From assembly GCA_010909165.1 (NCBI GenBank), contig MU008164.1, positions 2,066,001 through 2,130,000 of the forward strand: a stretch of DNA of 64,000 bases. Reading direction: 5' to 3'. The position numbers and the translations under genes are program-made. Source of the stretch: Anthoceros angustus (Eukaryota; Streptophyta; Anthocerotopsida; Anthocerotales; Anthocerotaceae). The notes under the pieces were generated by a model that saw nothing but the letters and a program-made list of their open reading frames with translations, was not told where the DNA came from and searched no databases. Within the stretch, counting starts at the first letter, position 1. Each line of letters starts with the position of its first letter. Shown in pieces: positions 11,501-24,527 of the stretch.

Positions 11501-14500
11501 ACTATGATCCTTCCGGCATCTTCTCGACCAAATGCTGGTTCTCCGGTGAGAGCATTCTTCGTAGTATGTTTGACATGATTCTCTGGAGTAGGGTGGTCTA
11601 GCAGCTTACAATACCATTGTCTGGATAAGAAAGGTACCTTACACAAATCTCTCTAAAAAGCTGCACATTGCTATATTGTCTTTGTGCTTAATGCTGATGA
11701 AGGTAAGGCTCTGTTTGCAGATTCTGAATCTGGTGCAACAGCTCTGCCTGGCACTGAATGATGAATTTCGCACTTACCTTCCAGAGTTGTTGCCACGGTG
11801 TCTGCAACTTCTGAATGACCCTGATTCTGCCTGTGTTCCTCAAGCTCTACAGACATTAGAAGTTTTTGGTGGTGAGTACTGGTTGCTTAAGCAAGTTGGT
11901 GGGTTAAACGTAGCATGCAATGCTGCTGACCAGGTCTGCACAATGCTGTGCAGCAAGCTTGGATGATCACCTACACCTGGTTCTTCCGGCCCTTGTGAGG
12001 CTTTTCACACCAGATGCATCTAATGCATCGCTGGAGATACAACGAGCATCACTGAGGACTATGTCCCATCTGTTGCCTTCCATGCAGGTAGGACACAATT
12101 CTTGTTTTGATGTGTCCTCATGTTCGCTTGAAGCTGTACTGTCTATTGAGCTTCTTCAACAGCAAATGTCGATGGTGTGTGGACCTATTTTGAAGAAGTC
12201 TATTTGGGTTGACATTCACTGACTGAACCAGGTGTGGTCCTTCATGCAGGTGTCTGGGCACGTATCCACATTGATACATCCATTGATGAGAATACTAGAT
12301 GGGTGAGCTTGATAGTTCTTGAACGCTAGCCATCCTTGTATTTCTTTGAAAATGTTCTTTCCACAGGGGTCTCAAGCCTCTTGAGGTCAAGCATGCTGAT
12401 GGCAAGTGTGTGAGTTCCGTTCTTTTGTCAATTTACTGATGATCTTTTCTGAACTTCTATGTTTCAGCACGGTTGATGAGCTGCGAAAGGATGCAGTTGA
12501 TGCTCTTTGTGCCTTGGCAGTAGCACTGGGATCAGATTTCTATCTCTTTGTCTCTTCAGTGAGAAAGCTGTTGCAGAAACATCATCTGCAGGTGTGACTT
12601 TGTGGCAGGTCATTGCATAGTTTTCTCCTTTTTCCTCTCACTTGGAGCTAGCTCGGACATCTGATGCATTGCACACTGCCCTTGTAGCATCCACTCTTTG
12701 ATGAGATAGAGCGTCGACTTCGCCGTAGAGATCCTATTGCCGAGTTGCATCTTCCGTCCCGAATGTCTACTGTTACGGCAATGGGGGATGGGATGAGTTT
12801 GGCTGGGAACTCTGTTCATGGAGTAGATTCGGAATCCGAGCGCTATGAGCTTGATGCAACAGGCTCTTTCAGATCATTAAAGGTCAGTGCTTTCTCAATT
12901 TGGTGAGTACAAGCTACGAAGGGACTTTATGAAGATTCTGTTGTGACCTTTCTGCAGATGAATGAAGGACATCTACGAAATGTGTGGGAAACTTCAAAGC
13001 GAAGCACCAAGGACGATTGGTCAGAATGGATGCGGCACTTCAGTGTAGAGTTGCTGAAGGAGTCCCCTTCCCCAGCATTGCGCACTTGTGCAGGGTTGGC
13101 GCAAGTGCAGGTATTGGACACACTTTCGATACTTTGTGGCGTTTGTCATTACAGTTTGTCCATATCCTCACTGCTTACTGGTTGTCCGTTGTTTCAGCCC
13201 TACATGGCTAGGGAACTTTTTGCTGCTGCGTTTGTGAGTTGTTGGGGGCAACTTAATGAGCTTAATCAAGATCAGCTTGTGAGAAGCTTGAACAGTGCCT
13301 TCATGTCACCCAATATCCCTCCAGAGATACTGGCAACACTTCTGAACCTGGTTTGGACACCCCCCTTATGAGCATTACTCTAAAGTTGAGAGGATGGGTC
13401 TGATGCATTTTTCTATACTTAATGCATGAATCGTTCATGGTAGGCTGAATTTATGGAACATGATGAGAAGGAGCTTCCAATTGACATCAGGAATCTGGGT
13501 GCTCTTGCTGAAAAGGTTTTTGACTTCTGCACTGTGAAATGGGCTTGCTCGGTGCTTTTGTCTCCTGAATTGATGTATCTGTCCACGTGATCATCCCTGT
13601 CCTGCTCAAAAGCATTTGGTTGTTCCCAGTGCCACGCATTTGCTAAGGCTTTGCGATACAAGGAAGTGGAGTTTGCTGGTCTAGTAGCTGGACTACAAGC
13701 TGTTGCCAAAGATGCACAACCCAGCCTTGTTGTAGAATCGCTGATTCACATTAACAATCAGCTCAATCAGCATGAGGTAAAACATCTGCTGGATTGATAC
13801 TCCTCATTTCTCCAAGGATAAACTACCTTTTGTTGAGAAGCAAGCTTTAAGAATTCCCTTGTTCCTGATATTGCGTGCTGAATGCAGGCTGCTGTCGGCA
13901 TACTGACATATGCACGGCAACAATCAGTTTTGGGTGATCACCTGAAGGAATCATGGTATTATGGTTGTGGCTTGTTTCTTTTCAGTTGGCTCCCAGGATC
14001 TTACAGTATGACTCTCGTCTCACAAGTGTGTAATGACAGGTATGAGAAGCTGCAGCGCTGGGAGGAAGCACTGGCGGCGTATGAGGGGGCTTGGCAAGTT
14101 GAGGATCCTCACGCTGTGCTTGAGCGCACTCTTGGTATGTGGTTGAGACAGATGGATGCGAGACTCGGTTTAGCTTTGCCATTGTTGTGAGCTGTTGATA
14201 TGCTACTACTGATGCTCATCTTCTGTCATGTGCGTAAGCCTTGAGCAAAAGTTGACTCACTTTCTTTATTGCCCTGGTTTTAGGGAAGATGCGCTGCTTG
14301 GCTGCTCTGGCCCGGTGGGATGAGCTGAGTGATCTTTGTCGCAGATCATGGGCTGCGTCCGAGGGGTCTGCCCGAAGGCAGATGGCTCCAATGGTCTGTA
14401 TGGACGGGTCCCACTTGCTTCAATGTGAATGGCAAACTTATGGTGAAATTCAACATTGATGGATTTTTGGCTTGACTCAAACAGGCTGCCAGTGCTGCTT

Positions 14501-17500
14501 GGAATTTGGGGAAATGGGAGGAAATGAACGATTATGTCCAACTCCTTGGAGATGGGGATGATGTAAACGTTCGCTTGGCGTCCCAGACTATACCCCTAAC
14601 TGTTGCTTCTGACAGCGGTGCAAGTGATGGAGCTTTTTTCCGAGCAGTAATGAGAGTCCACCATGGAGAGGAGACTGCTAGGATGATCAGGGAAGACAAG
14701 TGGAAGACTTACTTTTCCAGTAAACGAGAAGCTGAGGAGAAGCTTGAGGAGGAGGTATGGTGCTTGGCAGGTCACAATCACATACCGCATCTGATACCCA
14801 CATACTGCATCTTCTGCTTGTCCTACAGGTGCTTCTGTAATTTGCTCTGTTGCTTTTTGCAGTACAATGAAGCTAAAGCACATATTGAAAATGCTAGGAA
14901 GATCCTGGCAACTGAAGTTGCCGCCTTGGTAATCTACAGTGTTATAATCTTCATTGAGCGGTCTGCTCATACTTAAGTTAAACATTTCGTATTTATCAGA
15001 TTCCCGGGCCATGTGCAGGTCTTGGAGAGTTATGATCGGGCATACACTAACATGGTCCGGATACAGCAGCTTGTGGAACTGGAGGAAGTGAGCAGCTGTC
15101 GCTTTATTGTTTTTTGCCTGATTTTCCCTGAGATGTGACTGGAATCTTTTTGGGATTCTTAACTGCCTATTTGCGATTCAGGTAATGGATTACAGTTTGC
15201 TAAAAGATGAGAATATGAGTAGGAAGGGGTTAATCCGGAAGATGTGGTCTGATCGTATCCAAGGGACAAAGAGAAAAGTGGAGGTACACTATTACTACTA
15301 GCATAAGAATGTGGCCACCAAGCAGTGGCGAAAATTGGCCTTGTCATGCCTGTTAAGATATCCTTGGTCTTTTCTCCTGTATGTGTTGCAGGTATGGCAA
15401 GCGCTCCTATCTGTCCGAACGTTGGTACTACCGCCTGAAGAGGATATCAGCACTTGGCTGAAGTTTTCCTCTTTATGCCGTAAGAGTGGTCGAATTGGGC
15501 AAGCTCGAGCAACTCTGGTTAAGCTTCTGAAGGTGCATACATGTGACGTTGTTTCGTGTGAGGACATGGGACCAGGGTGCCATTATCTAATGGCTGCTCG
15601 CCTGTTGCAGTATGATCCAGAGGCTCCTCCTCAAGATGGGCTCGTCTATGCAAGTGCACCAGAAGTCATGCTGGGGTATTACAAGTACCAGTGGTCGCTT
15701 GGAGAAGAGCCAAAACAACGTGAAGCCTTTCGAGGCCTGGAGGTAGTGTCTATGAGCCTTCCCTTTCTATTGTAGCACGAGTGGTGGGTTATCTGTTGTA
15801 TTAGGTTATATTTAATAGCTGATGTGGTTATTAGGTTATATTTAATAGCTGATGTGGAAGTCTTGTGTATACCTTTTCAGGGCTTATGTGCCCGCCTAAG
15901 CGATCCATCGAATGCATCGAACCCGGCTTTGTTTCATCAGTATGGGAATACACATAATGGGAAGGCAAGTCTTCTTGCCCGTATCTTCCTAAAACTTGGA
16001 GCTTGGCAGTGGGCTCTTCACCCTGGTCTTGAGGAGAGTGCCATTCAAGGTCAGTTGAAACTCTCAAGGACTCCTTGTTGTACTTTGTCTGTAATCCCAG
16101 AAATAGTCTAAGCCTACATGCTCTCCTTGTAGGTATTCTTACAAAATTCAAAAATGCAACTGACCACTCCAGTGAGTGGGCAAAAGCTTGGCACAAGTGG
16201 GCTTATTTTAACACTGAAGTAATGAACCGTTACAACTTGAGGGATAGTCCAGCAGCAGCTGCCAGGCATCTTGTAGCAGCTGTCACGGGCTACTTTCAGT
16301 CCATCTCAAAGGCTTCCAGTATGAAAAGCAGTGATGATAGTCTGCAGGTTTGCTCCTGAAATATTCAGTGTGAAAAGTGCTTTACCTCGCTTTCAATTAC
16401 AGGAAGGGACATGAGTGAAAAGTGCAGCTCTCATACAGTTTCTTTTGGCAGGATATCTTGAGGCTGCTTACTCTTTGGTTTACACATGGAGCATCGGCAG
16501 AAGTTCAGGACGCATTGCACGCTGGACTGGAAATGATAAGCATCGACACGTGGCTTGTCGTTCTACCTCAAATTATTGCTCGCATCCATTCTCACATTCC
16601 TGCAGTTCATGAACTTACCCAGTCCTTGCTCGTGAGCGTCGGGCACAGGCACCCGCAGGTCAGAAGATGCAAGAATGAGAAAAATTCAGTCATCTCAATG
16701 TTTATGATTCTAACTTTTGGGGTCAACAGGCCTTGATGTATCCACTACTTGTGGCTTGTAAATCATTGAGTCCAGCTCGGCGTGATGCTGCAATTGCTGT
16801 AGTTGACAAAGTGCGGCAGGAACGTGGCAAACTTGTTGAGCAGGTACAGCATTGTGCGGGAAATATGATGTGGCTTTGAATGTCCTGGTTTTACTTTTGA
16901 TTGTATTTGTTTGGCATGGAAGGTGTTTGCGAATTGAACAACCCTTGGAAGCTGGTCAACTTCCAGGATGTGGTTGGTCAGTCTGACAGACCCACGTTGA
17001 TGTCTGCAGGCTCAGTTAGTCTCTAAAGAGCTGATTCGGGTTGCCATTTTGTGGCATGAGATGTGGCATGAAGCACTTGAGGAGGCCAGCCGTTTGTACT
17101 TTGGTGAACATAATGTAGATGCAATGCTAAATGCTCTGAAGCCTTTGCATGAAATGCTGAATACAGAAGGACCCCTGCGAGCCACAAACAAAGAGGAGGC
17201 ATTTATTCAGGTGATGTGATATGTTGCATGTCAATATGTGGGATGCCTCATAACTCTGGTCTCGATGGTAGAGCAGGCTGCGAAAATTGTTGGCCCTTGA
17301 TGCAGTCAGTCTTTTGTGCTAGCTGTTGTGCACTGAAATTTGGCGTGTGCACATTTGGGATTTTCGCATGAGGTGAACATTGTTGTTTGTTATAACTTGC
17401 AGGACTATGGGCATGAGTTGCAAGAAGCCAACGAGTGCTGCAATAAGTTCCGGCGGACAGGAAAGGAGGCTGAGCTTACTCAAGTGAGTCAAGAAGTTGT

Positions 17501-20123
17501 CTGCTGTCCAAAATGGCAGGCATCTGAATTTTGGTAGAGGACATGGATTCTTATCTGGGTGCAAGTCAATTTCATGTGTTTTGTTTGGGAGCTTTGTGCA
17601 GGCTTGGGACCTGTATTACCATGTTTTCAGGCGCATCAACAAGCAGCTTCCAGGTCTTACAACACTAGAGCTACAGGTCTGCCTATGTTATTCTTGCTGT
17701 GATGGCAATTGCATAGCTGGACTTGGTGGTGATTTGGGCAAGTATTCTTATGCTGTGGTGTTTCCTACAGCACGTCTCACCTGCATTGGTGTCTGCCCGT
17801 GATCTGGAGCTCGCTGTCCCTGGAACCTATCGGAGTGGTTTGATGCTTGCACCCTGTCCAATTTACAGGCCTCCTTGTATTGTGACTTGGGATGGCTGTA
17901 AGCTAAAGTTGCACTGCGTTCCTTTTTTCCCACAGATCCAGACCTTATTACAATACGGGAGTTTGCTCCACAGCTGATTGTGATTACATCTAAACAGCGA
18001 CCTAGAAAGTTGACTATTCATGGAAGTGATGGTGTAGAATATGTATTCTTGTTGAAAGGTCATGAGGATCTGCGCCAAGATGAGCGTGTCATGCAGGTAC
18101 TGTGCTTCCTTTCAAAGCATTTGGTTCTATTGTTCTGATTCATGTGCAGGAGGACCTCATGTTTTTCATGACTTCTTTTACAGCTCTTTGGGTTGGTAAA
18201 CACGCTACTCGGTAATGCGAGAAGTACTGCAGAGAAGGATCTTTCTATTCAGCGATACTCTGTTATACCTTTATCCCCTAACAGTGGCCTTATTGGCTGG
18301 GTGCCCAATTGTGATACATTGCACCATCTCATTCGAGAATACAGGGATGCACGGAAGGTTAGTAGTTCTTGCGTGGCCAGATTTGCAGGTGGCACCCATG
18401 GTTTGTGTTGGGTTTGTGCTGAAACCTATTTTTCCTGGCTGTCAGGTACTAGTAAATGTGGAGCACAGACTTATGGTAGCTTTTGCCCCAGATTATGAAC
18501 ATCTCACATTGATGGCAAAGGTGGAAGTGTTTGAACATGCTCTAGATAACACTGTTGGGGATGACCTGGCAAAGGTAATGTTCATGGAAGGTGGTGATGT
18601 TTTGAATGAAAAGTTAATTTAGCGTTCAGGTACTTAAAGTATGAACTCTTTGTACGTGCAGGTTCTGTGGCTCAAGAGCCGCAGTTCAGAAGTTTGGCTA
18701 GATCGGCGAACAAACTATACAAGGAGCCTGGCTGTGATGAGCATGGTTTGTAGCATGGTTTCCTAACTTGCTGTGGATTAGCACCTTGTACTGGATGCTA
18801 TTTTTGGGGGTCCAACTCATTCTCTTCATGTTGGTTACTAGGTGGGGTACCTGTTGGGTCTTGGTGACCGCCATCCCAGCAACCTTATGCTGGATAGATT
18901 CAGGTCTGTAGTATCTACATTCATTTTCTGTCTCAGCTGTTGGAGCCATTGGCTATAACAGATTGACAGTGCTTTCTGACCTTTCACTTGATGGGTTATT
19001 TTAGTGGAAAGATCTTGCACATCGATTTTGGGGACTGCTTTGAAGCATCCATGAACAGAGAAAAGTTTCCAGAAAAGGTTCGTCCAAAACAGTTGTTGAC
19101 AATGTAGTCTACCTTACCTGATTATTTGTAGGGGGGGGTGCCTGAGACCTTGGTCTCACACAGGCGGCCTCCCTCGTCATATCTGACACGTGTGTTTGAT
19201 CAGGTTCCTTTCCGTCTGACTCGCATGCTGGTGAAAGCCATGGAGGTCAGTGGCATTGAAGGAAATTTCAAGACAACTTGTGAGAGTGTCATGCAAGTAC
19301 TCCGGTCAGAAAGAGACAGCGTAATGGCAATGATGGAGGTGGGTTCTGAACCTGCTAAGCACGGTATCTTTTTCGCTGTGAAGATCTCATGCTACTAGAC
19401 AAGTCATAGAAGAGTTTGTGCAGCCTCTGATCACTTTAAGTCCTTTTGCAGGCTTTTGTCCATGATCCTCTGATAAATTGGCGACTCTTTACTCTCAATG
19501 AGGTAACTGGTGGAGCACCAACCCAGACGACAAATGCGAGAACTGCAACTGGAGGTGGTGGCCTCGGTGAACTAGCCGAGAACCCCCCTTCTCCCCCAGG
19601 AAGGGTTCTTCGGGAGCGGGAACTACGAGAGGTACTGGTCATATACCATACACGTCCTCCATTGGCAGCCAAGCAAGCAAGTGATTGAAGCCGTTCCTAA
19701 GGAAGTGGTATACCATGGGTGCAGGCAGTCGGTCAACTTGGGGATGCAAACGAAGTTCTAAATGTGCGAGCTGTGCAAGTTATGGCTCGTATGAAGCACA
19801 AGCTTACTGGTAGAGATTTTGCAACAGCTCCACTAAGTCCAGGTGTGGTTACGTCAGTTCCTGGCGTAACTGCTCCGGGGGCACCCAGTGCAGCAGTGGT
19901 GGATGGCCGTGATGCTGAGCCAAGTCTGAGCGTCCAGGAACAAGTGCAAAAGCTGATTGCTCAAGCCAGGTCTCATGAAAACTTGTGTCAGAGTTATGTT
20001 GGGTAAGTATTGAGTAAACATTTTTCTTGTATGGCAATTCATGTTCTTGGGGGAATGTTTTGTTTGTATCTCTTACACATGCTTCCTTCATGCACTCTGT
20101 CCAGGTGGTGTCCTTTCTGGTAA
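5544..20123 (+). CDS. TOR: Serine/threonine-protein kinase TOR (target of rapamycin), complete multi-exon gene
   Basis: This is the catalytic PIKK-family kinase of TORC1, which couples nutrient and energy state to translation and growth. By my reading there are more than 40 exons with short GT-AG introns. The first four are 5544-5795, 6619-6951, 7082-7156 and 7239-7411; the last two end at 20002 and span 20105-20123. Order: a His/Gln-rich N-terminus, a long HEAT-repeat region (to about 13400), a FAT domain, the FRB domain (from 17010, [21 protein letters not shown]-like, continued by [11 protein letters not shown]), the kinase domain with [12 protein letters not shown] catalytic loop (about 18847) and HIDFGD (19018-19035), and an FATC tail ending GWCPFW. 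The FRB residues that contact FKBP-rapamycin (Ser, Trp, Phe) are present. The start is the ATG whose product runs straight into the conserved [11 protein letters not shown] region. Inner exon borders were not all fixed. Confidence 0.96.
5796..6618 (+). other. Long first intron of TOR, with CAG microsatellite
   Basis: The only long intron (823 bp) I noted in a gene whose introns are otherwise mostly about 70-150 bp. It is GC-rich and contains a short (agc)n run near 5842-5862. The long ORFs that cross it on both strands read through the intron and are not genes. A long first intron close to the start codon often carries expression-enhancing signals in plants; that role is not shown here. Confidence 0.7.
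15803..15856 (+). repeat. 27-bp tandem duplication in a TOR intron
   Basis: The segment 'ttatatttaatagctgatgt' with flanks occurs twice back to back in the intron just before the exon starting about 15882. It sits where a branch point and polypyrimidine tract would be expected, so two candidate branch-point regions exist side by side. The coding frame is not touched. Confidence 0.7.
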
Positions 20124-20697
20124 TCTGTGGTCCCTCATCTATGGTCCATAGCAAGGACCTGGACCATATCTGAAGCTCCGGAGTCTTATCAGTTGGCTAA
20201 TTCGAACATGTCTACAAGTTATGAAGGCAAATGTACATAGAAGCCATGTGTGCGAAAGCTTGCTTGGTGAGTAGCATATGCTGAGGCTGGAGTTGACATG
20301 TGTTTCTTTCGCAACAGTTCAACTGTTCTTCTCTGTTATTGCTTTGTCTGAGTTTGTCTCTCGGCTTTGTGCAGAAACTCTTGTGCAATTTAAACTGGAG
20401 TTTTTTAGCCCTTACCTAGAAAGGCCTTGGCCTGCCGATTTGAAACTGGACCCTGAGTAGGTTAGGTGTACGATAAAGGTTGGGTTCCTGGGGTCATGTC
20501 TCTTTGTATCTTTACAGATAGCTAGTGGCGTTCAGGGGTTTTTGGGGAGAGAAAGCTATATACTCTTTTCGGACATCGCAGTTCGGTTGGGTAGTTCTGC
20601 CATTAGATCTTAGTGTACAGTAAAACTATGTACGGCTGTTGGAATTCAAGTCTAACACAGTAAAGTATTCTTGATTCCCTATAGAAACATGAGTCAA
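20124..20697 (+). other. TOR 3' UTR and downstream sequence
   Basis: No further TOR coding sequence follows the GWCPFW stop. A 60-codon ORF at 20278-20460 has no recognisable homology and probably lies in the 3' UTR. Nothing else is seen. Confidence 0.5.
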
Positions 20698-22715
20698 AGA
20701 GTCGGTTGACGAAGGTGGCTAGTGATGTAGGCTAGTGATGTATCGCATACCTGACTTTGTTTTTTTTGGGTGTACTCTATGGAAATGTCATATATTTGCA
20801 TATAATATACATATAAACTTACATATAATATATGTATAATATGTGCCACATTAGTTTCTGTAGGTTTGTATGCGGGGCAAAAACTTTGTATGACACGATG
20901 ATAGCCTCTTGTGTTCCTATTGTGTCATGCACATGTTTTCTTGTTTAGGGTTTTATGGTTCCTATCACCACACATACATGTTAAACAGGCAGCCAAGACA
21001 CACAAACTGCATGCCCATGGGCATGCCCATAGGGGACAGGCCTAGGAAACGTCCTGTATGCAGCCAATGCCAAAGACACATACTGCATGCCCATAGGGGA
21101 CAGGCCTAGGAAACGTCCTGTATGCAGCCAATGCCAAAGACACACATACTGCATGCCCATAAGGGACAGGCCTAGGAAACGTCCTGTATGCAGCCAATGC
21201 CAAATCGCAGCCTTGCGTAAGCAAGCGCACTTCCGCCGCAAACATAGTTGATGAGTGCGGCGCAAACGCAATTACAAACGGTAAGCACAGCGCAAATGCA
21301 ACCGGTCATATACGACGCCAAGTACCGCAATGGCGTGGCAACGCAAATGACCTTAAACGCAACCCTAAGCCCGAGAGAAGAAAAATTTCTGTGTATCGTG
21401 AAAGCTTTGTGTGCATCATGGGGTAGGTTGACGACATCGATATAGCGGGTTGGTCATGCGTGACATACCGAAATAGTTCCGCCGGATGCGGTGGGACTAT
21501 TTCTTTCTGTCCACAACCCTAAAATAAGTATGACCAGATAGGTAGTGATGATCCAAGTATGTACAAAGTTAGTGAATACCAATGAACAACAGCTAGAAGA
21601 CACCCTTGGCCGCAGACACAACCAGGGTGTCATTTTGACCCAAATCCCAAGCTCGGTCCCGGTCGCATGTGTTAAAAAAAACATGGGGCCGGAGGTTCTT
21701 CAGAGTCAGTTGACGAAGGTGGCTAGTGATGTAGGCTAGTGATGTATCGCATACCTGACTTTGTTTTTTTTGGGTGTACTCTATGGAAATGTCATATATT
21801 TGCATATAATATACATATAAACTTACATATAATATATGTATAATATGTGCCACATTAGTTTCTGTAGGTTTGTATGCGGGGCAAAAACTTTGTATGACAC
21901 GATGATAGCCTCTTGTGTTCCTATTGTGTCATGCACATGTTTTCTTGTTTAGGGTTTTATGGTTCCTATCACCACACATACATGTTAAACAGGCAGCCAA
22001 GACACACAAACTGCATGCCCATGGGCATGCCCATAGGGGACAGGCCTAGGAAACGTCCTGTATGCAGCCAATGCCAAAGACACATACTGCATGCCCATAG
22101 GGGACAGGCCTAGGAAACGTCCTGTATGCAGCCAATGCCAAAGACACACATACTGCATGCCCATAAGGGACAGGCCTAGGAAACGTCCTGTATGCAGCCA
22201 ATGCCAAATACTGCAGCCTTGCACGTAAGGGCAAACGCACTCAGCCGCCGCCGCAAACATAGTTGATGAGTGCGGCGCAAACGCAATTACAAACGGTAAG
22301 CACAGCGCAAATGCAACCGGTCATATACGACGCCAAGTACCGCAATGGCGTGGCAACGCAAATGACCTTAAACGCAACCCTAAGCCCGAGAGAAGAAAAA
22401 TTTCTGTGTATCGTGAAAGCTTTGTGTGCATCATGGGGTAGGTTGACGACATCGATATAGCGGGTTGGTCATCGTGACATCAAATAGTTCCGCGGATGCG
22501 GTGGGACTATTTCTTCATCCACAACCCTAAAATAAGTATGACCAGATAGGTAGTGATGATCCAAGTATGTACAAAGTTAGTGAATACCAATGAACAACAG
22601 CTAGAAGACACCCTTGGCCGCAGACACAACCAGGGTGTCATTTTGACCCCGTCCCAAGCTCGGTCCTGGTCCTGGCATGTGTTAAAAAAAAACATGGGAC
22701 CGGAGGTTCTTCAGG
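20698..22715. repeat. Tandem direct duplication, unit 1004 bp
   Basis: Copy 1 (20698-21701) and copy 2 (21702 to about 22715) are nearly identical, offset by 1004-1008 bp. The start motif 'agagtc(g/a)gttgacgaagg' occurs at 20698 and 21702. The right end of both copies lies inside the left part of a hAT-type element. Short shared sequence (agagtc / aggagtc) at the breakpoints fits a microhomology-based event. The repeated ORFs seen in both copies have no known family. Differences between copies are mainly small indels around 21203-21245 versus 22208-22260 and near 21460-21520. Confidence 0.92.
21004..21205. repeat. 63-bp minisatellite, three units (again at 22008-22209)
   Basis: A unit with 'gcatgcccataggggacagg', 'cctaggaaacgtcctgtatg' and 'cagccaatgccaaagacaca' occurs three times in each 1-kb copy. 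It was present before the 1-kb duplication, because both copies carry the same three units with the same variants. Confidence 0.85.
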
Positions 22716-23168
22716 AGTCCAGTCCCCACCCCTCGGTCCCCTATTTTTTTCAAGGACCGAGGGTTCATAAAAGGTCCGATTTAACATTAGTAAATTACTT
22801 AATTTTATATTCAAGGATTTATGTTTATTATGGACACATGAACCCATCTTATAATTGGTATGGTCGTAAAGACACTTACCATGGATCTATGGGTTATGTC
22901 TTTATTTATCTAATACCATCAATGGTCCGCCTGCATGTTAAGGAGATAGATTAGAATGGTATTTTTAAAGCTTGGAAAGACAAACCCCAACGATAGAATA
23001 TACTAGACATTTATATTTTTATATTTTTATATATTATTTATTTAATATTATTATATTCAGTGACCAAGGCTCGCACAAAAGCACGGTCCCTACTCGGTCA
23101 GGGACCGAGCGTAGCCAGGCTACGCGGTCCCGGGGACTGAGATAGTACTCGGTCAAAATGACACCCTG
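22631..23168. mobile_element. Non-autonomous hAT-type element (MITE), 538 bp
   Basis: The terminal inverted repeats are CAGGGTGTCATTTTGACC at 22631 and its exact reverse complement ending at 23168. They are flanked by an 8-bp target-site duplication GACACAAC (22623-22630 and 23169-23176). An 8-bp duplication and CAGGG ends are hallmarks of the hAT superfamily. The inside is AT-rich, has repeated 'ggtccc/gaccgag' motifs near both ends, and encodes no transposase. A 5' remnant of the same insertion lies in the first tandem copy from 21623 to 21701, also preceded by GACACAAC. Confidence 0.88.
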
Positions 23169-23477
23169 GACACAACCATATTTGTTGGACGCGTGTACTC
23201 TTTCATGTCAGAGGGGAAATCTGGCAATCCTATCTCATCACAACACTTCGGAATTCTGACAACCTTTATGAGCTTCGACACAGATGTCAAGGACTGTGAC
23301 GGCAAGAGTCTGCACCATCCTGTAGAATGTCTTGAAAAAGGGAGCGGCAGCCATTAAGCATCCGATCCCATGGCAGTCTGCCAAATGTTTTCACACGCGG
23401 CGAAGGGAAAGGAGCCTGTGTCGACGCCGCCGCAGTTCCGGCTCATCCCCTCTTGCATGAGATTTTAACGCTTGCAA

Positions 23478-23484
23478 TATAAAA
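23478..23484 (+). promoter_or_regulatory. Candidate TATA box of the secreted-protein gene
   Basis: TATAAAA lies 114 bp upstream of the ATG at 23598, leaving room for a leader of roughly 85 nt. Assigned by position and sequence only. Confidence 0.45.
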
Positions 23485-23597
23485 TCTGGTGTATGTCCAG
23501 TACTGCATACAGACCGTAGCTACGTATCCAGTTCTCTCCATTCCCCGCTCCAGCTCCTGCTGCAAGCATTCCAGACTTGTCCCACGACTTTGCAACA

Positions 23598-24527
23598 ATG
23601 GCTTCCAAGATTGCCGCCCTGCTGATGATGCTTGCTGTGAGACTGATATCCATCATTCTGCATTGCCGTGAGGCACTACTTAGTGTTTCATGTGGTTGCA
23701 AATTTCTCTAGTCTGCTAGCTGACAGACGTACGTGGCTCGCATTTCATTCCTGCAGATATTCGGCTCGTCTGTTGCAAATGTGGCTCAAGCTTCATCCTT
23801 CCAGGTTCGCATATACATATGATCCATTCCTTGTACTGTACATTTTGATGACTCTTCCAGCAGACCATTGATCCTGAAACATGCACGTAATTTCACAGCA
23901 GAACAACCGAAAGCTGCTGACGACTACGCAGACAGTGACCTGGGGCGCTCACCACTCGGGCGAGACATGCTACGGCGACGGCCTCCTAGGCCTGCTGCAA
24001 GCCGTGCTGGGAGAGATCAAGGTGTACCTGAACGCCGACCTCAGCATCGCCTGCATCGACCTTCTCTGGGCCGACGTCAGCCTGTTGAATAGCAACTCGT
24101 TGCTAAAAGCCTTCATCGATCTGCCGCTCCATCCCAGCACCGACTGCAGCCTCCTCGGCCTCAACGCCGACGTCGTAAGTACCAATTTCCAAACCAACCA
24201 AAGGCAAAGATGCCTTGGTACCGGTCTTATCGTTTCTTGACTGTCTTGCAGAGCTTGAAGCTGAACCAGGGACTGGTGGCCGGCCTCCTCGGTGGCATCC
24301 TGGGAGTCGTGGAGAAAGTCACTTCGTTGGTCGGCATTGTCGGCGACAACGGACAGGGTCCGCTGCTCTACATCAAAATCGGCACCAGCAGCGGCCAGAG
24401 TCACGAGTGGGGCAACGCGAGTGCCGCGGGCCTCAAGCTCGTCCTGGACATCAGCAATCTCCTGAGCCTCAGCACCTGCCGATCCGCAGGCGCCGTGACC
24501 CTCCTCACCTTGAGCGTCAATCTTTAG
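23598..24527 (+). CDS. Small secreted four-Cys protein of unknown family (212 aa, four exons)
   Basis: Exons 23598-23636, 23757-23804, 23899-24174 and 24252-24527 join in phase 0 at every junction with GT-AG introns. They encode 212 residues. The first 29 residues (MASKIAALLMMLAIFGSSVA...) look like a cleavable signal peptide. The mature part is rich in Leu, Gly, Ala and Ser. It has four cysteines (ETCYGDG, SIACID, TDCSLL, STCRS), enough for two disulfides, and one NAS glycosylation sequon. Exons 3 and 4 are both 276 nt, and phase-0 symmetric introns would permit exon duplication, but I see no convincing similarity between them. I do not recognise the family. An apoplastic or vacuolar location is inferred from the signal peptide only. 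Confidence 0.75.

Noticed and set aside
21042-21271. Minus ORFs with repeated WHWLHTGRFLGL
   Set aside because: Product of the 63-bp repeat; same ORF appears in both copies of the 1-kb duplication and frames differ at the ends.
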